A DNA stretch of 64,000 nucleotides from Fistulifera solaris (GCA_030295235.1 AP026128.1:186001-250000), one strand, 5' to 3'. Shown: positions 1-11,016, counted from the first letter of the stretch. Numbers and translations are program-made. Notes: generated by a model not told the origin, from the sequence alone.

Positions 1-2407
1 TCATCGTTGTCCAAATCTTCAGAAGTAATTCCTGCATCCATGTCAATGACGCATGTTGGGAAATGGTTGACCAGAATTGCGCCAGTTTCAAGTAATGCAG
101 GATCCATGTACCTTCGATCATCTTTGAGGTAGTCCAGACACTGTCGAATTGTGTGATTCGGTGATCTGCAGTGAAAGCAGTGCCGAGGTAAGGGCTTGCC
201 GTCTCTACGCTTAAGGCCCAAGAGTTGATTCTAGCTGTTGCATGTGTTCCGCCTTTGGTTTGGTCCCAAAATCAAACAGACCATCGGGCGGCAATCGCTT
301 CTGCTATTGCATCGTTATTTCGACTGAGCTTGTTCTTTGAACTTGGCTCATACTCCTTTGTCATTCGTGCTGATTCCAGCGCCGATTGCTTCTTTTTTCT
401 TTGACTTACGTGGTCCCGGTTCACCATTACTGATTATTCTGTTCCCGAGTTAAGCTTGTCAGTGTAAGTTGGTGATGGATAAATGTTTTCTGATTGATAA
501 GCAAGCTTGATATCCCCAAATCCCGGGACGTCAAGTCAGCGGATAGTTGTTAAGAAACTCTGTAAGGAAGCCGGCGATCACCACTTGTCGGAACTTTTCC
601 AAACTCTTCAGAGAATTCGCGAAAACACAGAGGGTGGGATTGAGGGCCAAGTTGAGGATCTTGTAATGCGAAACAAGGTTGATGTGGCCGCAGTAGATTT
701 CCCGCATCGCTGTTCTACTGCAGGAGCAGTACAGGGACGGAGTGCTCGTGGGTTCATAAGTAACATACTCCGTCTTCTTGTGCTTTTCAGCTGCATAATT
801 TGAATTTCAAACTGCCATCGGGCATCCTTCAGCATCCTCTATTACAAAATCTAGATCTTCATTGCCTGTATCTTGCAAGCTTCGAAAGTATATGGTGAGG
901 AACCTAGCAGATTTGGTTGTTATTTCATCTCGAAATTGTCGAAGAGATTCGGCAGCCGCCATCAAAAAGTTAGAAATGGCTAGTGGAGGGGTATTAGTCC
1001 TCACTTCATGATGTAGAAGCCACTGCTGGGCCGATTCGACATGATTTGTTGAACAGAAACCATATAAAGGGAACTTGTTTCCAACTGGCACGCGTGATCG
1101 TTGAGCAACCACCTCCATTCGCCGACGTCTCCACTTATCTCTGTGAAGCCATTCACTTCAGCTAGATAGGTAAAATATAGGGGCTCCCACATAGATTCAT
1201 GTTGACTCGGTGTATTTCCAAACACAGTCCAATGAGTAGGATGAATTGTCCCAAGAACATAGATAACAATTCGGCGCACCGGTACTAAGAGTTTCGTTTT
1301 CTTCAATTTGTGGAAGCGCTTTGACAAGCTTCTTCGCAGCATCCAAGAAGGCGTTAACATCTGGAGCGCTTTGCATCTCGCTGGCATAAACCAAGCGACC
1401 GCTCTGCCCTCTCAGCGATCGTTGATTGATATTGAATAGATGGTAAATGTTTGAAGAATATGAATCAAGCAATACTTCACGGAAACAACCAGTCCATAAT
1501 GTTCTGCCAACGCTCGGACAGCGGCGAGAATGTGTCCTCGGTCAGTGAATACTGGAAACTCTTCGAAATTGAACCCAGCTTGATACATCATGAGAAGGAT
1601 ATATATCATCCCTTGCTTGTTTTCCGAGGGAATCAACCCAAAACCAAGTGGAATGTTACTTCCATTTCCATCGACCCCTATGATCGGGACTCCAATTCCA
1701 TCGTGTTCGGGTATACGGATGTGTGTTCCGTCTAAAAGATTGCAGGAATGCAGGCATTTCTAAAGAAGTGCGCGGCATTCTCAATGAACACAGTTGACCG
1801 AAAAAAGCATGAGTTCTGGTCAGTTTCTAAATTGACGGAGGCATTTGGATTTAGCTCGACATATTTCCGAAGATACTGGGCCAACAGCTCATTGTACATC
1901 AACAAATCCTTTCGGTAGACCTCACGGAAGTGTTTCTTGAGATTTGAATGCATTGTCGGGCCAACTTCGATGTCGAAACCCTCTTTCCTGAGGACGGCGT
2001 TGAGATTCTTGCGAGTAGCATGACTGTTTGGTGCCTGGAAGCATGTTTTGAAGAAGTCTTGAACAGCAGGAATGTTCTGCACTATCATTGATTTTCTGCG
2101 GCAGTCCTTTGGGAGGTCGTTTGTTGGAGTGCAAAACAAACTGTGCCTGAAGTTAGTACTAGGATGGTCGTAGCAATCGAAGTTCGCCGTTTTCTTCCTT
2201 GAACTTAAGTGAGAACGTTTTGCAGCAAGTGCACACGTAGCAAGGGCTTTCTCCGTGCTTGCTGACATCTCGTAAGAGCTTTCGATCGTACACAAAAGCG
2301 ATGCTGCGGAGAAGCTCCTCGTGATCATCCTCAGGGATCGGTTTGTCATAGAGAAACTTTTCAAAATCATACGGACCGGTTGGAGGAAGTGCCCCATATT
2401 TTTGCAT
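1..2407 (-). mobile_element. Decayed Mutator-like (MULE) transposase, truncated by the window edge
   Basis: On the minus strand a MULE transposase can be followed from about 2407 to the window edge, but only by changing frame about nine times. In order I see a FAR1/FLYWCH-like N-terminal part (CYVCTCCKTFSLKF near 2230, NFRHSL near 2160); the DDE core with LLDGTHIRI just below 1736 (first Asp) and FPVFTDRG near 1545 (second Asp) followed by CLIHI near 1465; STNHVES near 1045; a SWIM zinc finger (C-x-C-x9-C-x-H, about 735-690); and a zinc knuckle CFHCRSPNHTIRQC (C-x2-C-x4-H-x4-C, about 182-140). The join at the first Asp needs one extra base in the A4 run at 1734-1737. The density of frame breaks is higher than in the host genes here, so I infer a dead copy, though some breaks may be sequence errors. 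Terminal inverted repeats were not identified. Confidence 0.8.
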
Positions 2408-3256
2408 AATCGTGACGAATGATCGCCGCCTCCTTCGTTTCAATGATCGACATGTTAATGTTGTAAAAGAGCAACAGTAGGAACGGAAGGGCAACTATGA
2501 CAATAAGGAATGCAGCGTTCTGATCATCTTGTCGGCAGTCGGAACGGAACAAACGCACAACGCGAACGATTGTGCGGTTATTGTGCGTGACCTAAGTAGA
2601 ACTAATGATGGATGGAAGGCCTTTAAGTAATTAGTACCACATCCAATGGCGCGTACTCTACTGTAAAGTTGAATGTAGTCAGTTAACGTCTCTCCTAACG
2701 GGAGAGCTATCGGAAGAGGTTCACCCTGGTTGGAGACCTAACGGAAGTCTCCCATTTACGATGAACGATGACTCGATTTGCTTCACGAAAAAAAACATCA
2801 CCGAATCTTATTAATTTCGACATTAGTCTTATTTTTTCATCTTTGAACTAAATTTGTAGTATTATGATCATTTTTGGGTATTTAGTAGCTACTTATTTCC
2901 TATTTGCGTGTCGAAAGTACCTATTATTTGTGCTCTTGTTGTTTCGGCGGAGGTTGATGAGCCCCCTCGTACATTGTACATTGTCCGTAATAAGGGATGA
3001 CAACAGGCCCAACGAATATATACTTTATCAATCCTGTAACTGGTATGGTGCTGTCTCCTACTTATATTGTAAATGGTACTGCTGCCTTTAATAGACATTT
3101 TTGTCCCGTCCATCCATAATGTAGAAGGGCAAAGAGAAGCGGGTATGCTTCGTTCGTCATTCGCAATAATCCTCTTTCAATGTCATACAAAAGACAACGT
3201 AGGAATACCGTTAAAGATCCAGTCCTGGGCACTACCATACGCCCCATTCGCTTATT
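2408..3256. other. Intergenic, no supported gene; two small hairpins
   Basis: No convincing coding frame. Two adjacent short hairpins sit at about 2691-2748, TCTCCTAACGGGAGA and GAGACCTAACGGAAGTCTC; both present the same CTAACGG loop. They could belong to the end of the neighbouring transposon, but I could not match them to a partner on its other side. Confidence 0.4.
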
Positions 3257-3821
3257 CTATAGTTCGACATAAACATGTTTATGAAAAATCGTATGCAGTT
3301 TATGCAAGTTTATACAAGTTTATGCAAGAATATGCAGTTTATCGTCTGTCCCTCGTCCCGCTCTCACCAGCAGAGGTTATCCCATCTTTCAATGATTGTA
3401 AACGTATCTAAGCATCTTAAATTGCTGCACATTTGCATGGTTAACAACTGTCTTGATGATGAGGTTTGAATCTCGGAGTAGTTTATGCGCCCTTCCAAGT
3501 TTTTATCAGCGTATCTATATTTAAAGAACTTTTAATTGATCTGAAACCCGGCTATCCATAGCATAACGAATGATTTTGAGAACATTCAAACTATTCATGT
3601 CACGGTTGTGTGGCCGGTTCATTGCTTAGGGCTTCGATAACCATGATTTGGTTGCTCTTTAATGACTCACGCACGCACACAATGCACGCACAAACCCGTA
3701 CCACGTACAGACGCTATAGACATAAACAGGTTTATGAAAAATCGTAAACGTATAAACACGTTTATAAACCGTTTATGCAGTTTATGTTTATTGACCAAAA
3801 TAAACATGTGTCGAACTATAG
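3257..3821. mobile_element. MITE with terminal inverted repeats and 6 bp target-site duplication
   Basis: The element starts CTATAGTTCGACA and ends TGTCGAACTATAG, a perfect 13 bp inverted repeat, with a further inverted match (AACATG...CATGTT) inside. It is flanked on both sides by CTTATT (3251-3256 and 3822-3827), a direct repeat expected of a target-site duplication. Subterminal GTTTAT motifs recur about every 10 bases at 3298, 3308, 3318 and 3337, with more copies at 3755-3790. No transposase is encoded in the 565 bp, so it would depend on an element elsewhere. Confidence 0.85.
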
Positions 3822-3827
3822 CTTATT

Positions 3828-4314
3828 CGCTCGCACGCCTCACCGCACGTGTCCGACGTCCGACCCCCACTTATTAGGATTAGGAGCAACAAAGAACAAA
3901 GAACAGAGGATAAACACCACTGTAAACTGTAACGCTTCGTGCGTCTCGTACTAAGTACTAATTACAGCCCAAAGTCTCGGCTTTTGTCCATATTTCGCCG
4001 ATAGCGCCCTTGTGACCTGTCAGAAATACCCCGACGCCGGATAATGATCAGAATTAGTACAAACAAGACCACTTATTAACTATATTTTCTATGCATGAAA
4101 GTGTAAGTTTGAAACCCGAACACTGGCTATACGCGCAACCTCAACCCAACACCAAAGGTCCTTCCCCAGTCAAAAGCGAAAATAGACCCCCTTTGGAATT
4201 TGAGGGGCCAATAATCATCTTCAGGCCTGGCGCACTTGTCCGAATTCCAAACCAATTGCAGTCATAATAATCGATCCTTTCCTTTAACAAGCAAATACCT
4301 CCACCGAATTTAAC
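3828..4314. other. Intergenic upstream of the HSF gene
   Basis: No gene seen. It would contain the promoter and 5' leader of the heat shock factor gene that starts at 4315. I did not find a convincing perfect array of alternating nGAAn heat shock elements by eye. Confidence 0.4.
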
Positions 4315-5292
4315 ATGTCGGTCGATTCAGCAAAGGCATCCACATACCGAGATTTTCTCTTCGAAGATCTCGCCAAGATCAAGAAAGAGCTCAACATGAC
4401 CGATGGTAAGCGAAAGGGCCCACGAGGTGGTGTTACGGATCCCTTTCCTGCCAGGCTACACGAAATGCTTGAAGATACTCTGTTCGATGGGCAGGATCAT
4501 ATCATTTCGTGGCAAGTACATGGACGATGCTTCAAGATTCACGACTTCGACGTGTTTGCTCGAGAGCTTCTACCAAAATTCTTCCGCCAGACGAAGTTCA
4601 GTTCGTTCAAGAGACAGATGAACTTGTACGGCTTCCGAAAAGTATTATCAGGAACAGATTGTGGTGCCTACTACCACGAACTTTTCCTCCGCGGAAGACC
4701 CGACCTTGCCATGATCTTGCGTCGTGTTGGCGGAAAGAGCACTGACGGCACAGCGTGGCGTCCATTCCAGGGCGAAGAGGATCCCGATTTCTACACTCTT
4801 CCGTTCTGCCCGGAGCTCGCTCGCAGTGTAGCTGTCGTGTCAGACGGTTCCATTCAATCCTCGCCCAGTGAAGCGAGCCTCACGAAGCCTACAAATCAGC
4901 AGTCTTTCGAAAGAAGCAACGCAGAGGCACCACTTCTCTCGTTTCTACGGGGACACCACAAGATGACAGGGCAGCTGTCTGAGTTCCCACGAAACATTCC
5001 GAAAGATTTGTCCTATCCGACACCGTTCGAGTTTCAGACAAATTCATTCCGCATGCCATATGTAACAACACCGGTGGTCTCACAAGGGTATGGGCAAGGA
5101 CAACTGTACTATCCAGGGGAATATGGGCCAGTCTTCTCTTCAAGAGTTCCGATGACACAAGAGCGAGCTCCGGTTTCGTTTGAAGAAGTCTTCCATGAAC
5201 CCGTAGCAAACGATGCAGAGGAATTTGAGAATTCAGCTGTTGAACTTCTATGGGCATTTGATGAAAACAGATTCCCTCAAAATTGCAGTTAA
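4315..5292 (+). CDS. Heat shock factor (HSF)-type transcription factor
   Basis: A 325-residue protein with one HSF DNA-binding domain at about residues 42-140. It opens with DPFPARLHEMLED, has the turn region ISWQVHGRCFKIHD, and carries the recognition helix FSSFKRQMNLYGFRKV, the most conserved HSF signature, followed by YYHELFLRGRPDLAMILRR. HSFs bind nGAAn repeats in the nucleus, and diatoms have an unusually large HSF family, so stress control is only one possible role. The C-terminal half is rich in Ser, Pro, Gln and Tyr and looks disordered. I see no clear heptad-repeat trimerisation region after the DNA-binding domain. The gene is uninterrupted, and the ATG at 4315 is followed directly by a plausible basic, short N-terminus (GKRKGPRGG). 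Target genes cannot be told from sequence. Confidence 0.95.
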   Translation: MSVDSAKASTYRDFLFEDLAKIKKELNMTDGKRKGPRGGVTDPFPARLHEMLEDTLFDGQDHIISWQVHGRCFKIHDFDVFARELLPKFFRQTKFSSFKRQMNLYGFRKVLSGTDCGAYYHELFLRGRPDLAMILRRVGGKSTDGTAWRPFQGEEDPDFYTLPFCPELARSVAVVSDGSIQSSPSEASLTKPTNQQSFERSNAEAPLLSFLRGHHKMTGQLSEFPRNIPKDLSYPTPFEFQTNSFRMPYVTTPVVSQGYGQGQLYYPGEYGPVFSSRVPMTQERAPVSFEEVFHEPVANDAEEFENSAVELLWAFDENRFPQNCS

Positions 5293-5674
5293 TAGTCACA
5301 ATCTCACCCAGTGTTTAATATCTTCCGGAACGAACGTATCATAAGCATTTCAGTTTCTTCGTTATTGCTCAGACTAAATAATGCAGTTCACAAAAATTTT
5401 ATCATGCATTCGCAGTTTCGTACTGTACTATTCAGTCCCGGGACGTGCACTCACTAGTTAGCGCTGACGATCGTCACTCAACGTCCGGTCCGCCGCGGTG
5501 TACAAAACTAAAGAGGACAAGCTGACAGACGACCTTTACCTCCACCTCTTTTATAACCTTATAAAAAAAATGAGAAACTCGGCGACCGCGCGAGTCGCAT
5601 TACTTCAAGGTCAACTTCGCTGAAGTGCTTCCGACACAAGACACGCCAATTAATAAAGACCCTTTCCACCCGCA
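5293..5674. other. Intergenic between HSF and Mpv17-like genes
   Basis: No gene seen. It holds the HSF 3' region and the promoter of the following plus-strand gene. Confidence 0.4.
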
Positions 5675-6453
5675 ATGTCATCGTTTCGGTCATTGCTACT
5701 ATTTCTTCTGTCGCGGATGTCGCTGATCGGCAGAAGCTCCGCCTTTTCTGTTTTAGAAATGGCCAGCGCCCTCCCCGACACGACGTCTCATTTTTGCAGC
5801 ACACGGCCGCAACATACCAGGAGGCTTTACAGCAGCATCCCCTCGTCACAAAAATGATAACCGGAGGTACATTGGCCACTTGTGGTGATGCGATTGCGCA
5901 GTCGCAAAATGCCCTCGAACCATACGACAAACGCCGCGCTGTTTCCTTCATGCTATTTGACATGTGCTACCGTGCGTTGCAGCATACAGCCTTTCCTGTT
6001 TTGGCCGTTCACTGCCAAGGGCAATACTTGGGAGAATTACTGCAAGGCACACCACTGATAGTGAATGCGGAGTATCTCGCGGCAATGGAACGCACGTTAG
6101 CGAGTCAACTGGGCATCGTCCCCTTCATCTATTATCCTGTTTTTTACGCACTGACGGCGTTGGTGCAAGACCTTTCGCCACAGGCGGCTGTGGACCGAGC
6201 CCGTGAAACCTTCGTTCCGCTCATGAGCAAGAACTTGAAGTTCTGGATTCCGGTGCAGTTCATTCAATTTGGATTTATTGAAGAACATTGGCAAATACCT
6301 TTCTTATCGGCGGCTGGATTGTGTTGGACATTCCTGTTGTCGCTTGCTGCCGGCTCGACCAGAACATATCAAGAAAAAGATTCTGTGTCCTATCTCGCTG
6401 ATAGCAACAAAGCATTCCCTGGTTACACCGCTCGTGCCTCCGCTTCCTCTTAG
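5675..6453 (+). CDS. Mpv17/PMP22 family membrane protein, probably two exons with a targeting leader
   Basis: The core (from 5800) is an Mpv17/PMP22 protein: YQEALQQHPLVTKMITGG, GDAIAQ, a run of four hydrophobic segments and the family C-terminal region NLKFWIPVQFIQFGFI...WTFLLSLA. Family members are small four-pass proteins of the mitochondrial inner membrane, peroxisome or plastid. The core frame has no ATG upstream, so I propose exon 1 at 5675-5749 (MSSFRSLLLFLLSRM...GRSSAFS), an intron at 5750-5799 (GT...TTTTTGCAG, 50 bases) and exon 2 at 5800-6453, in phase 0, giving 242 residues. The leader is hydrophobic and ends in SSAFS, similar to the ASAF motif of diatom plastid presequences; plastid targeting is therefore possible but unproved. 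The donor (GTTTTA) is not canonical, so the exon 1 assignment is weaker than the core. Confidence 0.82.
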
Positions 6454-6995
6454 AGCTTCGATCATTTTCTACGGTCTCGCTGTATACTACCTTGTAGATT
6501 CGCGACGCATTTAAGTCGCTAGTTTTTCTTGTCACTAAATATTTAAAATTTGGGAGACTAATTTAGGCACTACGCATTACTTTTAGACGTTCATTTTCTA
6601 GAGCTCTAGAGTAGCTAGAGCGACCTTGATTCTCACTATAGCTTAGATAGTACTTACACTTACGTGAATTGCCGATTTTCGAATCGAATTTGAATGTCAA
6701 GCAAGTCCCGGTCAAGGTACTCAAATAGTATAAGAGCAAAACCGCACGGTACAGCGCTTCATCAGCGATCCAAACTCAAAACTGCCCCGATCCGCTTCGC
6801 CGAAACGGACGCGATGGCTCCGTTTTCATCATGAATGAGATGGTTTTCACAAATAAACTGGTTCATATAAAGCGTTACTCTCCATGAAACTTCTTCACGA
6901 TTTAACGATTAATCACATTGTAACACAAATCTAAGTTTCGCTTTTGCACGAATACTTTTGTGAACGATGAAGCGCAAGCTGAATGCCTCCGATGA
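6454..6995. other. Intergenic, no gene seen
   Basis: Contains a short palindromic stretch CTAGAGCTCTAGAGTAGCTAG near 6600 and nothing else recognisable. It includes an upstream ATG at 6967 whose frame stops at 7081, a possible alternative start region for the next gene. Confidence 0.35.
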
Positions 6996-8102
6996 ATGCT
7001 CCAAGGCAACCGCCACAACTGCCGGACTGACGTTCGCCAGTCATTCTCTGAGTTCGCCTCCCGCGGACGAATCGCGTTGCTAAGTTGCCTTTTGCGAGCA
7101 AACCGCTCGGGAAATGACGGAGTTGGTAAACTATTGGCAAGCTGTCGAATCGGCACAAAGGAGCGTTCGCCCGTGCCCTCGGCTCCGGTGGGGAATTCCT
7201 TATTTGCGTGGAGCGACGACGAGGATGATTCCACCATCTCATTTGATAGCAACTTACAACGTAAGCTGTTTTCTGACGAAGAAGAAGACGAGGAATATCA
7301 AGAGCAGGTACCTGTAAAAGCTTCATTTGCTGAGATCATCGCTGAGCCATCCGATTCAATCGTCAGAGAAGATCAGGCATCAACAATGGCCGCAGAAATA
7401 TCATTGCAAACTCGCCATCTGAGCTCCGAGCTTAGTGATGAGTCACAGCCTTCCACTCCATCATCGCTAGACGAGACGTCATCGCTACCATCGGAAATAC
7501 ACGTATGCAGCGCCGAAACTTCGCCCGATTGGCTAGGCAGCAAAGAAGAAAAGAAAATTGTACAAAATATTCGCGCCGCATCACAACAGCAAACACAACA
7601 AGTCAATCAAGTTACTCAACGGACCGCTGAATTGGAACAACAAGTCCACACTACATTGATGAACTCTCCCTTGTTCCAAAGATACAATCGGCGTTCACCT
7701 TTTCAGAAACAACGACAAGATGTTTTACGGGCCATTGATGTGGCGCTCGATCAGCAAGCCAGCAGCCCCATAAGTTCGTCATTTCCCAGGTGCTGGCAAG
7801 ATCAGTGTGACTTGTGGCTACGGTATGGAGGGCATCGACTAGAGGACAAATTACATTTGGGTCTCTGGGAATGGGTGCCTCTGGAGTGGCTGACAATTTA
7901 CTACTATTTATGGGCAAAGCCTTCAGCGCAGACGCGATGGACGGTTTTGTTCGTCTTGGGATTCACCCTCATAATTTTATGGTGCAATCTCCCTAGATCA
8001 AAGGCTGCAACAAGTTCTCTCGTGCACTTCTCTAACAAAATCATATTTGCAACAAACTATCCAACGAAGGATGTTTATGTCTCAGAGGATTGGCTATTAT
8101 GA
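6996..8102 (+). CDS. Unrecognised acidic protein with one C-terminal membrane helix
   Basis: An open frame of 368 residues that I do not recognise. From about residue 70 it is clearly coding in character: an acidic, Ser-rich stretch (WSDDEDDSTISF, FSDEEEDEEYQEQ), a Gln-rich helix-forming stretch around residues 190-215, and near the C-terminus a single hydrophobic helix RWTVLFVLGFTLIILWC followed by about 40 residues. A tail-anchored or type II membrane protein with a long acidic soluble part is the simplest reading. The first 60-70 residues are doubtful: another ATG at 6967 opens a different frame (MKRKLNASDECSK) that stops at 7081, so the true start may lie there with a one-base error or a small intron between. 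No domain was found. Confidence 0.6.
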   Translation: MLQGNRHNCRTDVRQSFSEFASRGRIALLSCLLRANRSGNDGVGKLLASCRIGTKERSPVPSAPVGNSLFAWSDDEDDSTISFDSNLQRKLFSDEEEDEEYQEQVPVKASFAEIIAEPSDSIVREDQASTMAAEISLQTRHLSSELSDESQPSTPSSLDETSSLPSEIHVCSAETSPDWLGSKEEKKIVQNIRAASQQQTQQVNQVTQRTAELEQQVHTTLMNSPLFQRYNRRSPFQKQRQDVLRAIDVALDQQASSPISSSFPRCWQDQCDLWLRYGGHRLEDKLHLGLWEWVPLEWLTIYYYLWAKPSAQTRWTVLFVLGFTLIILWCNLPRSKAATSSLVHFSNKIIFATNYPTKDVYVSEDWLL

Positions 8103-9106
8103 CCGACCGAGTATTTGGCGGCATTGCGCAAAGATTTAGCAACATTCTCTGACGAAATGTGTTTTCAAAGGAAACCGTACGAATAATTATAAAAATATTT
8201 GAGGCTATTGCTATGTGTCTTTTTTTAAATTGCTGTAGATTTTTAACAAGTAAGATTTTAAATGCACACGTCTACAACAAGTCAAAAAACTAAGGTTAGG
8301 ATCGTCGCCCTAGTTAGCGGAAGTGTGGCGTGCGTCGTCAGATGTCAACGTCAGCCTGACGTACTCATTAGTGTGAAATGAGAACCGCTCTCGCGTTTCG
8401 CGCGCGAGGCGAAGGGCGAAGATCTTTCATCTTTGAGCACGCCAGCTCCGTCACCCTGAAAGCGGCTTCCAGTTTGCTAATCGCGAATAGTGTTCTACAA
8501 CATACGTTATAGTCATTTTGTTGAGAAGTCATTTTTTCCACTGAAATCTTGGAGTGATTTCCCGCCATCCGCTCCGCCTAAATACTCTTACGTTAGATAG
8601 AGCGCTGAATAATCGAAGTATCACATATTTTGTACAGATTCCGTCGGGTAAGCTCGATAATGATGTATATGTGAATACCGTTTTGCGAGCATAACCGCGT
8701 CTCAACGCTGAAGTCTTCTCCTAAGTATCTCACGTTGAAAGTCCTGTTTGTGTAGGATGAGTATTATTTCCAACTCCAGGGCGGCATGCCGCGAAGCGAG
8801 AAGTGCTGGCTTCCGCGTACGGTGGCCTTTGATAGATCCAAAAACTCCGCCCTCGGCGTTGACCGAGCTTACGGCTCGAAACAGGGAAAGTCAGTTCATC
8901 TTTTTCATCATATTGTTACCATTCTCGTCTCTTTGATCAACTCAACGAGACCACTGCCTTAGGAGGAGACGAAGAAGCAGCTTACCTCATTGTTCTTGGG
9001 GGCCTTTTGGGGTCTCGATTGCCGAGAGCGAGGCGACCGCAGCAAAGAATTACGCTGACAATAATAATACATAACAATATCGGACTTACAATCTGATCAG
9101 TCAATC
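8103..9106. other. 1 kb intergenic, no gene seen
   Basis: No supported coding frame on either strand and no RNA gene recognised. A short CGTCAGCCTGACG palindrome lies near 8350. The last few hundred bases should hold the promoter of the gene starting at 9107. Confidence 0.4.
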
Positions 9107-10740
9107 ATGAGCTCTCCTAATAAAGATACCTCTCGAAAACGCTCACGAGATGATGAAGAGGACGATAGAAAGGAAGAAGGCGCGGAAGGTGAGGAAGAAA
9201 GGAACAAGGGCGAGCGTTCGGATCAATTAAAGGCAGCGGAAGCTAAGGAAACAGGAGAGGGATATTCAGAGGCTGCACCTCAAGGAACAACCCCTGCATC
9301 AACACCGGGGCCGGCAGTGTCAACGGCACACGGAGCACCACCACAGGCTTCTACGCCGGTACGAGGAGGCCCCCACCGCCGCAGCATCTTGGGCATCATC
9401 ATCCACCTTATCCTCCACCGTACTATCCGCATCCTTACCCGACGCCACCTCCACATGGGCATCACCCACAGGATCCGAATGCGTACCCACCGCCGCCCCC
9501 TCGCGGTTACGAGCACTATCCTCCTTATCCTGGATATTATATGCCGCCTCCGCACCATTATTACCCTCCTCCTTACCCATACGGACCTCCCCCGCCGCAT
9601 CATCACCATCACCCGCCGCCGTATTATCCTGATCCAAACGGACCCCCTCCGCCGAGATACGGTGGAGAAGAAGGCCCGATGTCACCGTATGCACCACGAA
9701 TTAAGGAGGAATCTAGTAGCCAACGGGCCCATGCACTGGAAGCTTCGCGCAATGATGAAGAGGACGATGATGATGATATCAACGAGGACGACGAGAATGA
9801 TGCAGTGACGGCTAGGCTAAAGACATACATCAAACCCCGCGTTCCTACTACTCAGGATGTTTTGGATCGGCGTCAAAGAAAGAATGCACAGTCAAGATCG
9901 CGGGCTGCTAAATTGCGTACTAGAATAATGGACATTGAAATGAAACCCGAGAGTGAAAGAACAGGCGAGGAGTTGCGAATTTGGCAGCAATATGAAGCGC
10001 GGCGACAGAGGAAAAATGATCGATCAAGAGAGCGTGCGCTCGAAAAGAAAGAAGAAATTGATCGCATCCTTGGGAAGCCCGAGAAGAAAAGGTCGAAGAT
10101 TGAGCGGCAGTTTCTTGAAACGGCGCTCTCGGCTAAGCAACGAAAGAACGAAGGTGACCGCCTGCGTCGCCAGCGCTTGAAAGACTTGGGAATTTCGTCG
10201 AAAGGTACCGGTGTAAAGCCAAATGTCAGTGCACGCGGACCACTGCCACCTCAGTACCAGCACGCCATGTCTCGTCAGCATCCTTACATGCATGTTATGC
10301 CTCCACCAGGCCACCACCATATGCAAGACATTCCCATGTCACCGCTGCCGACTATGCCGCATCACCACCATCATCATGGAATGGCATCGCCGGGCGGATT
10401 TGGTTCTCCCGGAATGATGCCTTACCCGAGCCCGCGCTCCCGGTCCCTGATGAACACTCCATCGCGTCCACCGGGACCCAATTCCATGCCGTATATGCCT
10501 CCTCCGCAACACTACGATCATCATTCGCCTGATAGAGGACAGCATGCGTCTCGGGTTGAACAGAGACGAAACCCCGATGGCTCGATGAGTATTTCTATCG
10601 GCGGTGGACGCCCGGGAGAGCGATCCTATGCCGGTGACACCCGTGGAGCCGAAGTGGGTGGTCTTTTGTTGGAAAGTGAAAATGGCTATAACGATGATTC
10701 TCAAGGCGACGGCGATAACCAGGAGGATAAATCGGAGTGA
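9107..10740 (+). CDS. His/Pro/Tyr-rich protein with three basic RQRKN repeats, one frame break
   Basis: About 544 residues if one C is added to the C5 run at 9370-9374; the frames then join as GGPPPPQHLGHHHPP. The N-terminus is acidic and basic by turns (KRSRDDEEDDRKEE), residues about 88-195 are almost only Pro, His, Tyr and Gly, and the centre contains three spaced copies of a basic motif: DRRQRKNAQSRSRAAKL, ARRQRKNDRSRERALEK and SAKQRKNEGDRLRRQRL. The motif resembles the basic region of bZIP proteins but lacks the N-x7-R spacing and a following leucine zipper. The C-terminal part is again Pro/His/Met/Gly-rich. Nuclear, nucleic-acid-binding function is my inference. The composition also suggests a condensate-forming or metal-binding low-complexity protein. 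No named family recognised. Confidence 0.75.
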
Positions 10741-11016
10741 TTTGTTTATTTGCAGATTGATGTTTGTGGACGAGACAGAACTTTTAGGCGTTGTTGGACG
10801 AGCGTAAAAGAATAGGAAAATGTAATTTATGTTAGAAGTGTGATTTCTTTCTGTTGAAGCATCATCGGTGCCTCTTATTTAGCTAGTAGCATAGATACCA
10901 CGAGTCATTTATCTCGAGAGATTGTTGACTGGATTGTTTTGTTTCATTTTTCAATTTTGTATTCTCCCCTGGATCTAACGAAACGAATAAGTAGAGCATA
11001 GTCAAAGATAACTCTC

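Noticed and set aside
9320-9384. A 65-base phase-0 intron (GTCAAC...CGCCGCAG) to join the two frames of the His/Pro-rich gene
   Set aside because: Donor is poor, and one added C in the C5 run at 9370-9374 gives a smooth Pro/His-rich protein, in line with the other homopolymer breaks.
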